Positions 32,496 through 42,391 of a DNA stretch of 64,000 nt are shown here, piece after piece. Made by a program: the position numbers and the translations under genes. The stretch comes from Sphingomonas hengshuiensis (lineage in GTDB: Bacteria; Pseudomonadota; Alphaproteobacteria; Sphingomonadales; Sphingomonadaceae). Every line of letters starts with the position of its first letter. The stretch's first letter is position 1. Where the stretch lies: NCBI GenBank assembly GCA_003240755.1, contig QFNF01000010.1, positions 62,001 to 126,000 of the forward strand, written 5' to 3'. The notes under the pieces are model-generated. The model was given only the letters and a program-made list of their open reading frames with translations, ran no database searches and was not told the DNA's origin.

Positions 32496-34787
32496 TCAGA
32501 GGCGGAAGCTGACGGTCCCGCCGATCGTGCGGAACGCCTCCGGCATCACGATCCTGACATAGCCACCGGGGTTCAGGGTACCGGCACTGTACGGCGCGTA
32601 GAACCGTTGATCGAGGAGATTGCGGGCATAGACGCCGACGCGCCATTTTCCATCCTGTGCGCCAAAGCCGATCGTGCCGTTGAGAAGGCCGTAGGCGTCG
32701 ATCCGCGCCTTGGGATCACCGATCACCGCCTGCGTATCGTCGCGCCACGCCCAGTTGACGCCCGCGTCGAGCGCATTGCCGTTACCCGTCGGCTGTTTGT
32801 AGTCGGCGCGCAGGACGTAGGACCATTCCGGCGCGTTGGGCAGCCTGAATCCCCGGTAGTTCGCCACCCGCGTCGTCGTCCCCGGTACGGTATAGCAACC
32901 GATGCCGACCACGGCGGACACGGGCTGGCCGGGATAGCATTGGCCCAGATAGTCCTGGAACGTCGAGTCGTTATACGCCCCGCTCGCCGATATCCGCAGC
33001 GCATCGGTCAGCCGGAAACCCGTTTCCAGTTCCACACCGCGCGCGCGCAGCATGCCGGCGTTGGACAGGTAGAAGGCCGGCGGGGTGATCGTCGTGTCGA
33101 AGGTCTGCGCCTGGAAATCGCGGAAATTGGACCAGTAGAGCGTCAGGTTGAACGTGCCGCGCCCGTCGAGGAAAGCGGTCTTCGCACCGACCTCGTAGCT
33201 CTTTACCGTTTCCGGCCGGACCTTCCGGATGATGCCGCCGGTGCCGTCGATCGCCGGTCCCTTGAAGCCGGTGGTATAGGTTGCATAGAGCATCAGGTCG
33301 CGGCTCGGCTCGAATTGCAGACCGACCTTGCCGGAGACATTGTCTGCCTCCACCGTCCCGTCGTAATTCACCAGCGTACCAAGCGGCACTGCCGGGAAGG
33401 GCAGCTTGGTCACGACCAGCGTCCCGCGGTTGCGATCGTTGGTGTAGCGCAGGCCGCCGATCACCTTCAGCGTTTCGGCGAGTGCGAAGGTAGCGTTGCC
33501 GAAGGCAGCCAGGCTGCGGACATTGCTGGCCTGATCGCGCCGTCCGCCGCCGACCACCACCGGCGCGCCGTACAGGCCGTAATAGTTGCCATATTGCGTG
33601 GTCCAGCCGGCATTTTCGGTACGGTAGTAATAGAGGCCCAGCACATATTCGAGCCGCTGTGCCGCGGGCGAGGACAGCCGCAGTTCCTGCGTGAACTGGT
33701 TGCTGTCGAGCCCGCTGATGCTGTTGTTGAAGATGTCGGCGGGCGACCCGTCGAGATCGGCGCGCTGCGTCAGTTGTAGCTGGCGATAGGCGGTGATTGA
33801 GGTGAGCATGTGACCGCCAAGGTCGAGGTTCGCCTCCAGCGAAGTGGCGCGAAGCGTATTGGCGGCGGTCCAGTCGCCGTCCATGTAGCTCTTGTAGACA
33901 TCCGGGCCCGGCTTTTCGCGGAAACGGGCAAATTGCGAATTGTAGAGCGTGCTGGTGCCAAGCGATTCGATAATCGACGCGTCGCGGGCGAAGCCGGTCT
34001 GATATTCGCCCGACACCAGCAACGACAGCGTGTCGGTCGGCCGCCACAGCAGCTTCGCACGAACGCCGTTGTTGCGGCGATCGCCGACCGCGCGCGCCGG
34101 GTCGAGCACATAGGGGATGGCGCCGTCCTGCGCATTGGCGAAGCCCGATACCCGAAGCGCCAGCCGATCGCCCAGCGGCACGTTCGCGGTCGCCTGTGCT
34201 ACCCGGTCGTTGCGTTCGCCAAGGCGCAGGCTGAAGTCCATGGTCGACTCACCCAGCCGCGGCTTGCGGCTGATGACCTGGATCACGCCGGCGGACGAAT
34301 TCTTGCCGAACAGCGTTCCTTGCGGCCCGCGCAGCACCTCGACGCGCTCGATGTCGGAAAAGCCGGTCGCGCCGGGATCGCGCGACAGGCCGATGACGAC
34401 GCCATCGATCACCAGGCCGACGGTCTGCTCGACGCCGCTGTCGTAGCTTTGCGTGCCGATGCCGCGGATCTGATAGCCGCCGCCGTTCGATACCGGGTTG
34501 GTTGACGAGAAGGTGATGTTGGGCGCGAGATACTGGATGTCGGTGACTTCCTTCAGCCCCGATTGCTCCAGCGCCTGCCCCGATACCGCGGTGACGGCGA
34601 GCGGCACGTCCTGCAGTCGCTGTTCGCGGCGCGTGGCGGTGACGACAATGTCGTTGCCCGTTTCCGACGTCGCGACGGATGCGTTGTCGGACGTCGTTTG
34701 TGCGGACGCGGCGTCCGGCAGCATTGCCGCAAGCGATCCCATCGCCGACCCGAGCAGGGCGGCACGTATAACAAGTCGAGCAGACAT
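32496..34787 (-). CDS. TonB-dependent receptor of the candidate glycan regulon
   Basis: A 763-residue receptor with a signal peptide (residues 1-29, DAASAQ) and TonB box NDIVVTATRREQRLQDVPLA near 45. The plug shows IQYLAPNITFSSTNPVSNGG, QIRGIGTQ and VEVLRGPQGTLFGKNSSAGV, and the barrel ends in FRTIGGTVSFRL. This type (long R-R-E-Q-x-L-Q-D-V-P signature) is the common sphingomonad/Caulobacter receptor class used for sugars and aromatics. It diverges from a TetR-GH3-esterase operon. The shared 424-bp gap carries a palindrome before the TetR gene and a degraded copy 65 bp before this start, pointing to shared control. A glycan ligand is inference from the neighbours. Confidence 0.92.
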   Translation of the reverse strand: MSARLVIRAALLGSAMGSLAAMLPDAASAQTTSDNASVATSETGNDIVVTATRREQRLQDVPLAVTAVSGQALEQSGLKEVTDIQYLAPNITFSSTNPVSNGGGYQIRGIGTQSYDSGVEQTVGLVIDGVVIGLSRDPGATGFSDIERVEVLRGPQGTLFGKNSSAGVIQVISRKPRLGESTMDFSLRLGERNDRVAQATANVPLGDRLALRVSGFANAQDGAIPYVLDPARAVGDRRNNGVRAKLLWRPTDTLSLLVSGEYQTGFARDASIIESLGTSTLYNSQFARFREKPGPDVYKSYMDGDWTAANTLRATSLEANLDLGGHMLTSITAYRQLQLTQRADLDGSPADIFNNSISGLDSNQFTQELRLSSPAAQRLEYVLGLYYYRTENAGWTTQYGNYYGLYGAPVVVGGGRRDQASNVRSLAAFGNATFALAETLKVIGGLRYTNDRNRGTLVVTKLPFPAVPLGTLVNYDGTVEADNVSGKVGLQFEPSRDLMLYATYTTGFKGPAIDGTGGIIRKVRPETVKSYEVGAKTAFLDGRGTFNLTLYWSNFRDFQAQTFDTTITPPAFYLSNAGMLRARGVELETGFRLTDALRISASGAYNDSTFQDYLGQCYPGQPVSAVVGIGCYTVPGTTTRVANYRGFRLPNAPEWSYVLRADYKQPTGNGNALDAGVNWAWRDDTQAVIGDPKARIDAYGLLNGTIGFGAQDGKWRVGVYARNLLDQRFYAPYSAGTLNPGGYVRIVMPEAFRTIGGTVSFRL

Positions 34788-34851
34788 TCACGATCCTCCA
34801 CCGGAAACCGGCATCCCCCTGCCGATCGTCAGGAGGAAAGCTTCCATAGGA

Positions 34852-34881
34852 TTTACAGTCAGTCAATACCGTTTGTTACTG
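34852..34881. promoter_or_regulatory. Degraded copy of the TetR-type palindrome
   Basis: TTTACAGTCA at 34852-34861 matches the left half of the sites at 35177 and 40092. The following bases AGTCAATACCGTTTGTTAC (34863-34881, including a partial repeat of AGTCA) match the right part of the 40092 site at 13 of 19 positions. It lies 65-94 bp upstream of the receptor start at 34787. Confidence 0.4.
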
Positions 34882-35176
34882 TTCGACGACGCTTTCGATG
34901 GCAGGCTGCTGACCATGGTCCAGTTGGTGGGGGCAGGGCATGGTCGCTGGTGCGTCGATGCCGATGGCTGCAGCGCCGACACTGCTCGATCGCCTTGCCG
35001 CGGCGATCCGATGGCAATGCTGCCCTGCCGAAGCAGGACAAATGCCGAGCGGAACCAATAGGATGGAGTTCCCGAAGGTCGGTGCAGCCATCGCTGCGGT
35101 CTTGTCGTTCGGCACCGCACACCGCCCGGTCCTCCCGCTTTCTTTTGCTCTTGCCACGACCCCGGCAGGCTCCTAG

Positions 35177-35200
35177 TTTACGGTCAGTGTTGCTTGTAAA
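35177..35200. promoter_or_regulatory. 24-bp palindrome, likely autoregulatory TetR operator
   Basis: The sequence fits TTTAC-N3-CA-N4-TG-N3-GTAAA as a perfect dyad (TTTAC, GGT, CA, GTGT, TG, CTT, GTAAA). It ends 11 bp before the TetR start at 35212, next to its ribosome site, and is shared with the GH20 promoter at 40092 (20 of 24 positions identical). Confidence 0.65.
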
Positions 35201-35211
35201 TGGAGAGTGAA

Positions 35212-35841
35212 ATGGCGGAGCCCCGGCGACGCACACAGGCAGAACGTAGCGCGGGGACGCGCCAATTGCTGCTCGATGCGGCCGTTCGCTGCCTGCACGC
35301 GCATGGATACAGCGCGACCACGACGATGCTGGTCGCCGAGGATGCGGGCGTCAGCCGCGGCGCGATGCTGCATCAGTTTCGTACCAAGGCCGACCTAATG
35401 ACCTTTGTGGTGGAGGCGGTGTTCGAGCAGGAGGTCGCCGCCTATGGCGAACTCCTGGGCGGCATCACCGACCCTGCCGAACGGCTTCTGGCCTATCCCG
35501 AGGCGGTATGGACGGTGCTGAGCCGGCCATCGGGCGTGGCGGTCCTCGAAATCCTCCAGGGATCACGCAGTGACGCGACGCTGCGCGACATGCTGGAACC
35601 GGTACAGGCCCGGATCGAGCAGCAGGCACTCGCCTTCACCCGCCTGGCACAGGGCGATGGCCGGCGCGAGGGCGCGATCGCGCTGATGCGGCTGGTCGTC
35701 TGGGCGATGCGGGGGCTGTCGATCGCCGATGTGCTCGACCCGCAGCACAACATGCACGGGTCGGTAAAGTTATTGAAGCTGCTGCTGCGGGCCGGGCTGG
35801 AAACCGGCGTGTTGACGGCAACCATCGAGAAAGAGGGATGA
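35212..35841 (+). CDS. TetR-family regulator of the GH3/esterase operon
   Basis: A 209-residue TetR regulator. The helix-turn-helix is at residues 7-55 (AERSAGTRQLLLDAAVRCLH, then VAEDAGVSRGAMLHQFRTKA); the ligand domain is helical. ATG 35212 is chosen because GGAGAG lies 5 bases before it, whereas the ATG at 35200 falls inside the palindrome. It overlaps the GH3 gene (ATGATGA), so regulator and enzymes are co-transcribed. With the palindrome just before it, it probably represses its own operon, the divergent receptor and the GH20/small-protein pair 5 kb away. The inducer is likely a breakdown product of the glycan; this is inference. Confidence 0.9.
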   Translation: MAEPRRRTQAERSAGTRQLLLDAAVRCLHAHGYSATTTMLVAEDAGVSRGAMLHQFRTKADLMTFVVEAVFEQEVAAYGELLGGITDPAERLLAYPEAVWTVLSRPSGVAVLEILQGSRSDATLRDMLEPVQARIEQQALAFTRLAQGDGRREGAIALMRLVVWAMRGLSIADVLDPQHNMHGSVKLLKLLLRAGLETGVLTATIEKEG

Positions 35842-38108
35842 TGAAGGACATGATGAAGGTCGCCATGGCGATCATGGCGACGACGGCGATGCCGACCCAG
35901 CTTTGGGCACAGTCGGCGAATGCGACCGCGAAGCCGGGCAAATGGACCGACGCATCGCTTCCCGTCGAGGAACGGGCGACCGCGCTGGTCGATGCGATGA
36001 CGCCCGCCGAACAGGCGTCGCTCACGCAATCCACCGTCGGCGCCAGCCTGCTCGACCTGGGCGTGGCGCTGCCGTCGTTCATCCCGGAATCGATGCGCAT
36101 TCCGAAGCCTGCCGGATCGATCGGCACCGCAGGCTATGTCCGTGCCATCCCGCGGGTCGACTTCCCCGCGCTGCACCTGGCCGACGCCAGCCTGGGCGTC
36201 GCCGACATCGGCTATCTTCGCCCCGGGCAGCAATCGACCGCGCTGCCCTCCACGCTGTCGCTCGCCGCGACCTTCGATCCGGCACAGGCACGCGCGGCGG
36301 GCGACCTGATCGGGCGCGAGGCGTTCGCCAAGGGCATCAACGTGATGCTGGCAGGCGGCGTCAACCTTGCGCGTGAGCCGCGCAACGGGCGCAATTTCGA
36401 GTATCTGGGCGAGGACCCGCTGCTCGGCGGGCGGCTGGTCGGCGAACAGATCGCCGGCATCCAGCAGCATCACGTCGCCGCGACGATCAAGCATTTCGCA
36501 GTGAACCCGCAGGAAAGCGGTCGCTTCGTCTATGATGCGCGACTGTCCGACGCGGCGTTGCGCGAAAGCGACCTGCTGGCGTTCGAGATCGGCATCAAGG
36601 CGGGCAGGCCCGCGTCGGTGATGTGCGCGTACAACAAGGTCAACGGCGCCTATGCGTGCGAGAATCCGTACCTGCTGCGCGACGTGCTGAAGGGCGACTG
36701 GAACTATCCCGGCTGGGTGATGTCGGACTGGGGCGCGGTGCACAGCCTGAAGCCGTCGATCGATGCGGGGCTCGACCAGCAATCGCCGCAGGACGTGAAT
36801 TATTTTGACGGGATCGAAAATGCGGTCGCGGCAGGCGAATTGAAGGCCGGGCAGGTGCGAGAGATGGCGCTGCGCATCGTGCGATCGATGATCGCGGTCG
36901 GCGCGCTCGACCATCGCGCGGTGCCGGGCGGCACGATCGACCGCGAGGCGCACAGCGCGAAGGCGCAGGCGATGGCGGAGGCCGGCATCGTCCTGCTGAA
37001 GAACGACGGCGTGCTGCCACTGGCGAAGACCGCGCGGCGGATCGCGGTGATCGGCCGCACTGCCGCGATCGGCGTACCGATCGGCGGCGGATCGTCACAG
37101 GTCATTCCCTGGGGCGGCGTCCATCGCGACGCGCCCGACCAGGCATCGCTTACCGCGCTGCTGGCGCCAAGCTACACGCGTGGCGCTCCGCTCAAGGCGT
37201 TGCAGGCAGCGATGCCGGGCGCGACGGTGACGTTCGACGACGGCAGCGATCCGGCGCGCGCGGCGGCAGCGGCGAAGGCCGCCGATATCGCGATCGTCTA
37301 TGCCGTCAAGCCCGAGGTCGAAGGGGTCGACCATGCCGATCTGTCGCTGCCGGCCGGACAGGACGCGCTGATCGACGCGGTGGCAGGCGCGAACCGCCGG
37401 ACGGTGGTGGTGCTCGAAACCGGCAATCCGGTGACGATGCCGTGGCTGGGCAAGGTCGGCGCGGTCATGGAGGCATGGTTCGCCGGGCAGCGCGGCGGCG
37501 AGGCGATCGCCGCGATCCTGACCGGCGCCAGCGCGCCGCAGGGCCGCCTACCGATCAGCTTCCCGGCCGGCACGGACCAGTTGCCGCACAAGACCGTCAC
37601 CGGCTACGATCCCGCCAAGCAGCGACCTTTGGGCATCGGCGTCACCTACGACCCGTTCCCGATCGACTATGTCGAGGGCAGCGATATCGGCTATCGCTGG
37701 TATGAGAAGACGGGTGCGAAGCCGTTGTTTCCGTTCGGCTATGGTCTGACCTATACCAGCTTCGCCTATACCGGACTGTCGAAGGCGGACGGCGCTGCGC
37801 TGACCGTGAAGGCGCGGATCACCAACACCGGCAAGCGCGAAGGGACCGAGGTGGCGCAGCTCTATGTCGCGCCGCCGGGGCGCACGCATCGGCTGGCGGG
37901 CTGGGCCAAGGTGACGCTGAAGCCCGGCGAAACGCGCGAAGTGACGATCGCCGCCGATCCGTGGCTGCTGCTGTCCTATGACGACGGTGCGAAGCAATGG
38001 GTGCGGCCGGCGGGCGATTATCGCTTCTTCGTCGGCAAGTCGGCGGGCGAGCCGGTGCTGACCGGCACCGCGACGCTGACCGCCGCGACGCAAGCGCGCA
38101 GCCGGTGA
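35838..38108 (+). CDS. Glycoside hydrolase family 3 enzyme (beta-glucosidase-like), secreted
   Basis: A 756-residue GH3 exo-glycosidase. The signal peptide is about residues 1-25 (PTQLWAQ). The TIM-barrel domain carries the nucleophile Asp297 in [12 protein letters not shown], preceded by [10 protein letters not shown] and [20 protein letters not shown]. The alpha/beta domain with the acid/base region follows ([13 protein letters not shown] near 330), and a fibronectin-III-like C-terminal domain ends the chain ([16 protein letters not shown]). The specificity (glucose, xylose or GlcNAc) cannot be read reliably. Start uncertain: ATGs at 35838, 35841, 35850 and 35853 are all in frame. It overlaps the TetR gene before it and the esterase after it (GTGA). 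Confidence 0.9.
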   Translation: MMKDMMKVAMAIMATTAMPTQLWAQSANATAKPGKWTDASLPVEERATALVDAMTPAEQASLTQSTVGASLLDLGVALPSFIPESMRIPKPAGSIGTAGYVRAIPRVDFPALHLADASLGVADIGYLRPGQQSTALPSTLSLAATFDPAQARAAGDLIGREAFAKGINVMLAGGVNLAREPRNGRNFEYLGEDPLLGGRLVGEQIAGIQQHHVAATIKHFAVNPQESGRFVYDARLSDAALRESDLLAFEIGIKAGRPASVMCAYNKVNGAYACENPYLLRDVLKGDWNYPGWVMSDWGAVHSLKPSIDAGLDQQSPQDVNYFDGIENAVAAGELKAGQVREMALRIVRSMIAVGALDHRAVPGGTIDREAHSAKAQAMAEAGIVLLKNDGVLPLAKTARRIAVIGRTAAIGVPIGGGSSQVIPWGGVHRDAPDQASLTALLAPSYTRGAPLKALQAAMPGATVTFDDGSDPARAAAAAKAADIAIVYAVKPEVEGVDHADLSLPAGQDALIDAVAGANRRTVVVLETGNPVTMPWLGKVGAVMEAWFAGQRGGEAIAAILTGASAPQGRLPISFPAGTDQLPHKTVTGYDPAKQRPLGIGVTYDPFPIDYVEGSDIGYRWYEKTGAKPLFPFGYGLTYTSFAYTGLSKADGAALTVKARITNTGKREGTEVAQLYVAPPGRTHRLAGWAKVTLKPGETREVTIAADPWLLLSYDDGAKQWVRPAGDYRFFVGKSAGEPVLTGTATLTAATQARSR

Positions 38109-39673
38109 GGGCGGTGCGCGCACTGTCGCTCGCCGCCGCCGCCGTTACGCTGGCGGCGGCCGGTGCGCCGCCGCCGGTGGTGGCGATGCGCGACGGGCGG
38201 CTGCGCGGTGCCGCCGAACAGGGGGTCGAGGTGTTCCGCGGCATACCCTTCGCCGCGCCGCCCGTGGGCGCGCTGCGCTGGCGCCCGCCGCAGCCGGCGG
38301 CGCGCTGGACGGGGGTGCGCGACGCGGCGCGGCTGGGGCATGACTGTATCCGCACCCCGCCGGAGCCGGGCTTCGAACCGTCGGAGGATTGCCTGTACCT
38401 CAACGTCTGGCGTCCGGCCGGCGCGCGGGCGGGCCGGCGGCTGCCGGTGATCGTGTGGGTTCATGGCGGCGCGTTCATCAGCGGATCGAACGCGCCCGCC
38501 GAGGCATCGGGTGCCGGCTTCGCGCGCGATGGCGTGATCCTCGTCGCGCCCAACTACCGGCTCGGGCGGTTCGGCTTCTTCGCCTTTCCCGCGCTCAGCG
38601 CCGAACATCCGGGCGAGCCGAAGGGCAATTACGGCTATCTCGACCAGATCGCCGCGCTGCGCTGGGTGCGCGACAATATCGCGGCCTTCGGGGGAGATCC
38701 CGGCAACGTCACGCTGATGGGCGAATCGGCCGGGGGCGAGGCGGTGCTGTCGCTCGCCGGTTCGCCGCTGGCGCGCGGGCTGTTCCGCCGCGTCATCGCA
38801 CAGTCGGGTGGCGGGCGGACGCAGTTGCTGGGAGAGCAGAAGCTGCGCGAAGACACCCCCGAACACCCCTCTGCCGAAAAGATCGGGATCGCCTTCGCCG
38901 CCTCGGCCGGGGTGGCGGGGGAGGATGCGGCGGCATTGGCGAAACTGCGCGCGCTGCCCGCCGCGATGATCGCGCGCGGGCTGACACCGATCGGGCTGCT
39001 CGCGCTGGGCGAGCGCGCGCGTTTCTCCGGCCCGATGATCGATGGCCGCATCGTCCCCGCCGATCCCGCCACCGCGCTGGCGGCGGCGCCCGCGCTGCCG
39101 ATCATCACCGGCACCGACGACATGGACCTGGGGCTGTTCCGCGCCGCAAGCAAGGACGCGGCCTTCGCCACCTTCGGCCCCGACGCGGCGCGGGCGCGCG
39201 CGGCCTATGATCCCGACGGCACGACGTCGCTGGCCGACATCAATGGCATGATCGGGCGCGACCGGCTGATGATCGAACCCGCGCGGCTGGTCGCCCGCCG
39301 GTATGCCGCGAAGCCGGCGCCGGCGTGGCAGTTCCGTTTCTCCTATGTCGCGCGCTCGTTGGCGGGGAAGCCGATCAGGGGCGCGGAACATGCGAGCGAG
39401 GTCGCCTATGCCTTCGACACGCTGCCCGCCCGGCTGGGCGCGGACAAGGTGACGGCGGCGGATGCGGCGGTGGCGACGATGCTCCACCGTTACTGGATCA
39501 ACTTCGCCCGTACCGGCGACCCCAATGGCGCCGGCCTGCCCGCTTGGCCGCGCGTGACGCCCACGGGCAACGAGTTGCTGGAGTTCCAGCCGGACGGGCG
39601 CGCGGTGGCGAAGGCCGACCCCTGGGCGGCGCGGCTCGACGTCACCGAAGCTGCCGCCCCCCGGACGCGATGA
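38105..39673 (+). CDS. Type B carboxylesterase, secreted
   Basis: A 522-residue alpha/beta-hydrolase of the carboxylesterase/cholinesterase family. The start is GTG 38105, in a GTGA overlap with the GH3 stop, giving a short signal-like N-terminus ([17 protein letters not shown]). Motifs: [20 protein letters not shown] near residue 44, [11 protein letters not shown] near 94, the oxyanion loop HGGAF at 120-124, and the nucleophile Ser208 in GESAGGEA. The catalytic His lies in the C-terminal part (EHASEV, near residue 430). Co-transcribed with GH3 and TetR, it may remove acyl groups (for example acetyl esters) from the same glycan; this pairing is inference. Confidence 0.9.
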   Translation: MRAVRALSLAAAAVTLAAAGAPPPVVAMRDGRLRGAAEQGVEVFRGIPFAAPPVGALRWRPPQPAARWTGVRDAARLGHDCIRTPPEPGFEPSEDCLYLNVWRPAGARAGRRLPVIVWVHGGAFISGSNAPAEASGAGFARDGVILVAPNYRLGRFGFFAFPALSAEHPGEPKGNYGYLDQIAALRWVRDNIAAFGGDPGNVTLMGESAGGEAVLSLAGSPLARGLFRRVIAQSGGGRTQLLGEQKLREDTPEHPSAEKIGIAFAASAGVAGEDAAALAKLRALPAAMIARGLTPIGLLALGERARFSGPMIDGRIVPADPATALAAAPALPIITGTDDMDLGLFRAASKDAAFATFGPDAARARAAYDPDGTTSLADINGMIGRDRLMIEPARLVARRYAAKPAPAWQFRFSYVARSLAGKPIRGAEHASEVAYAFDTLPARLGADKVTAADAAVATMLHRYWINFARTGDPNGAGLPAWPRVTPTGNELLEFQPDGRAVAKADPWAARLDVTEAAAPRTR

Positions 39674-39680
39674 CCGCAAC

Positions 39681-39713
39681 CGGACCCGGCGCGGTTCGTC
39701 CGCACCGGGTCCG
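39681..39713. terminator. Stem-loop between convergent esterase and small secreted gene
   Basis: A 9-bp perfect stem CGGACCCGG/CCGGGTCCG (39681-39689, 39705-39713) lies 7 bp after the esterase stop and 5 bp past the end of the convergent minus-strand gene. Confidence 0.55.
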
Positions 39714-39718
39714 CGTCG

Positions 39719-40030
39719 TTACTTGGCGGCGTTCAGCGCAGCGGTGACGGCGGCCAGCTTCTCATCGGTGATCGCGCCACCCGAATAGGGCTGGAGCTGG
39801 CGCAGGCTCATCGCCTTGAACGAATCGAACATCGGATGCGTCAGCAGCGTCGGCATCTCCTTTTCCATCACCGCCTTGCCCTTCGGACTGGCGATGATCG
39901 CCTCGATCGGCGTGTCGGGGCCCAGTGCGGCGACCGGCGCGGGCGTCGGCGTGGCTGGCGGAGTGGCCTGGGCCATCGCGGCGGCGGGCATCGCAATCAG
40001 GGCAAGCGCAAGAACGGTACGCATCGACAT
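39719..40030 (-). CDS. Small secreted protein of the glycan regulon
   Basis: A 103-residue protein with a clear signal peptide (MRTVLALALIAMPAAAMAQA), a Pro/Ala linker, and a compact helical body (TPIEAIIASPKGKAVMEKEM, then LTHPMFDSFKAMSLRQLQPY, then ITDEKLAAVTAALNAAK). Similar short modules occur beside or fused to secreted enzymes in sphingomonads, but I know of no assigned function. GGAGGAG precedes the ATG at 40030; a second Met at 40024 is equally possible. It diverges from the GH20 gene, and the palindrome at 40092 lies between the two starts, so both are probably controlled by the same regulator. Confidence 0.75.
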   Translation of the reverse strand: MSMRTVLALALIAMPAAAMAQATPPATPTPAPVAALGPDTPIEAIIASPKGKAVMEKEMPTLLTHPMFDSFKAMSLRQLQPYSGGAITDEKLAAVTAALNAAK

Positions 40031-40091
40031 ATCTCCTCCATCGCCCGACCATCCGATGGCAGGCTTGTCATAACCTTGCATTACCCCGTAT

Positions 40092-40115
40092 TTACGGTCA
40101 ATGTTGTTTGTAAGT
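40092..40115. promoter_or_regulatory. 24-bp palindrome between small secreted gene and GH20
   Basis: TTTAC-GGT-CA-ATGT-TG-TTT-GTAAG, the same dyad as at 35177 with one arm mismatch (final G for A). It lies 22 bp before the GH20 start and 61 bp before the divergent small-protein start, placing both under the TetR protein encoded at 35212. Confidence 0.65.
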
Positions 40116-40137
40116 TCTGCAGCAAGGGGGTGACGCC

Positions 40138-42297
40138 ATGGACCGGATCTTCAACGGCAAGCAGCGGTTCGGTGCCGCCGTTCTCGGCCTGCTGCTGCCC
40201 ACGGCGGCGCTGGCGGGACCGGTCGCGCTGATGCCGCAGCCGCGCAGTGTCGCGCCCGGGGTCGGCGGCGCGCTGAGCGTGGCGGGGCCGTTCGCAGTGC
40301 GATGGACGGACTGTGGCGGCACGCCGACGCTCGATCGCGCCGCCGCGCGGCTGCGCGACGATGTGCAGCGCCAGACCGGGCTGGTCCTCGACCCGGCCCG
40401 CGCGGTACCGGTGCGCGTGACGTGCCGTTCGACCGGTGCGGCCGCCGATGCGGGCGAGGGCTATCGCCTGACGGTCGCCACCGATGGCATCGCGATCGAC
40501 GCCGATGGTCCGACCGGGGGCTTGCGCGCGCTGGCGACGCTGCGCCAACTCGTCGGCCTGTCGCCGGCCGGCATCGCTATCCCGTTGCAGACGATCGAGG
40601 ACGGCCCGCGCTTTTCATGGCGCGGGGTGATGATCGACACGGTGCGGCACTTCGTCACCCCCGCCACGATCCGTCGGCAGATCGACGCGATGGAGCGGGT
40701 GAAGCTCAACACGCTCCACCTGCACCTGTCCGACGACCAGGGCTTCCGCGTCGAGAGCCGGCGCTATCCCAGGCTCAATGCCGCCGGTCCGTTCTTCACG
40801 CAGGCGGAGATCCGCGACCTGGTATCCTATGCCGCCGATCGCGGCGTGCGGATCGTGCCCGAATTCGACGTGCCGGGGCACACCACCGCGATCGTCAAAG
40901 CCTATCCCGAGGTCGGCGTGGTGGCGAAGGCGAAGTCGTTCGGCCAGCCGCAGGTCGCGCTCAACCCCGCCGCGCCGGCGACCTATCGCTTCCTCGAACG
41001 GCTGTTCGGCGAGATGGCGCCGCTGTTTCCCGATCCGCATTTCCATGTCGGCGGCGACGAGGTGGGCGCGCAGGTGTGGGACGATGCCGCCGACGTCAAG
41101 GCGCTGATGGCGCGCGAGAAGCTGGCCGATCGCAAGGCGGTGGAGGGCTATTTCGCGCGCCGCGTCGCCGGCATCGTGCGCGGGCTGGGCAAGACGATGA
41201 TCGGCTGGGAGGAAGTTGCCGCCGCCGGCGTGCCGCAGGACGTGGTGGTGCAGGCGTGGCAGACGTCGAATGCGATGGCGGCCGCCACCGCGGCCGGGCA
41301 TCGCACGATCGCCTCGGCGGGCTATTACCTCAACCTGCTGCGTCCGGCCGACAGCATGTATGCGATCGATCCGGCGGCGACCGCGGCGGCGGGGCTGGCG
41401 CCCGATTACGCGGCTGCGCTGAAGAAGACGAACCCGCTGCTCGCCGGCTTCATCACCGACGCGCTGGTCGATTTCCCGCACGCGCCGCTGACGGCGGCGC
41501 AGGAAAAATTGCTGATCGGCGGCGAGGCGCCGTTGTGGGGCGAGATCGCGAGCGACGAGCTGGTCGACCATCATATGTGGCCGCGCGCCGCCGTGCTGGC
41601 GGAGCGGTTCTGGTCGCGCCGCGATGTCACCGATCCGCGCGACATGTACCGCCGGCTGGCGATCGTCTCCGACCAATTGTCGGCGACCGGGCTGGACGAT
41701 CGCGCGACGCAGGCGCGGATGGCGATGCGGATCGCGCCCGACGACGACGGTGCGGTCGCGATGCTGCTGTCGCTGACCGGCCCGGTGCGCAACATGGCGC
41801 ACGACCATCGCATCAGGGCGATGCTGGCAGGCAGGACGATCGTCCAGTCGCTCAACGCGCTCGCCGATGCGGCGCCGGTCGACAGCCTGACGGCGCGCCG
41901 CTTCGCCGACGATGCTGCGCGCTATGTCGCCGGGGAGCGCGCGCTGGCGCCGTCGCTGGCGGCGCGGCTGACGGCATGGCGCGACAATGACGCGCGGTTC
42001 GCGCGCGCGGCGGGGGGCAATCCGCTGCTGGAGGCGGCGCTGCCGACCTCGGCGCAGATCGCGGCGCTGGCGCGGGCGGGTGCCGATGCGCTGGCGGCGA
42101 TCGAGGCGGGCCGGACGCTGTCGCCGGAACGGGTCGCGGAGGCGAAGACGCTGCTCGATACGCTGGCGGCGCAGGAGGCGGCATCGTGGCGGCCGTTCGA
42201 CCCCTTCTTCAACGCACAGCCCCCCGCCGACCTGATCGTCAAGATCGGCCCGGGCATCCGTACGCTGGTCGAGGCTGGCGGAAGCGTGCGGCGATAG
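40138..42297 (+). CDS. Glycoside hydrolase family 20 beta-N-acetylhexosaminidase, secreted
   Basis: A 719-residue GH20 enzyme that removes terminal GlcNAc/GalNAc by substrate-assisted catalysis. Signal peptide about residues 1-26 (LLPTAALAG). An N-terminal GH20b domain runs to about 155, followed by the TIM barrel: FSWRGVMIDTVRHFVTPATI, LHLHLSDDQGFRVES, PEFDVPGHT, and the catalytic pair Asp307-Glu308 in HFHVGGDE. The later barrel motifs VVQAWQ and EAPLWGEIASDELVDHHMWP are present. A helical C-terminal extension of about 190 residues (from about 530) exceeds the minimal enzyme. The ribosome site AGGGGG is 7 bases before the ATG. The palindrome upstream links it to the TetR/GH3 operon, pointing to a GlcNAc-containing glycan. 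Confidence 0.93.
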   Translation: MDRIFNGKQRFGAAVLGLLLPTAALAGPVALMPQPRSVAPGVGGALSVAGPFAVRWTDCGGTPTLDRAAARLRDDVQRQTGLVLDPARAVPVRVTCRSTGAAADAGEGYRLTVATDGIAIDADGPTGGLRALATLRQLVGLSPAGIAIPLQTIEDGPRFSWRGVMIDTVRHFVTPATIRRQIDAMERVKLNTLHLHLSDDQGFRVESRRYPRLNAAGPFFTQAEIRDLVSYAADRGVRIVPEFDVPGHTTAIVKAYPEVGVVAKAKSFGQPQVALNPAAPATYRFLERLFGEMAPLFPDPHFHVGGDEVGAQVWDDAADVKALMAREKLADRKAVEGYFARRVAGIVRGLGKTMIGWEEVAAAGVPQDVVVQAWQTSNAMAAATAAGHRTIASAGYYLNLLRPADSMYAIDPAATAAAGLAPDYAAALKKTNPLLAGFITDALVDFPHAPLTAAQEKLLIGGEAPLWGEIASDELVDHHMWPRAAVLAERFWSRRDVTDPRDMYRRLAIVSDQLSATGLDDRATQARMAMRIAPDDDGAVAMLLSLTGPVRNMAHDHRIRAMLAGRTIVQSLNALADAAPVDSLTARRFADDAARYVAGERALAPSLAARLTAWRDNDARFARAAGGNPLLEAALPTSAQIAALARAGADALAAIEAGRTLSPERVAEAKTLLDTLAAQEAASWRPFDPFFNAQPPADLIVKIGPGIRTLVEAGGSVRR

Positions 42298-42391
42298 CGC
42301 CGCCGCCCCCTTTGCGCATCGCCCCATCCCCGGCGGTCGGCGGCAGGGCACGGGCATGAAGAGGTAATCCGGGACTGTACGGAGCCTCCGC

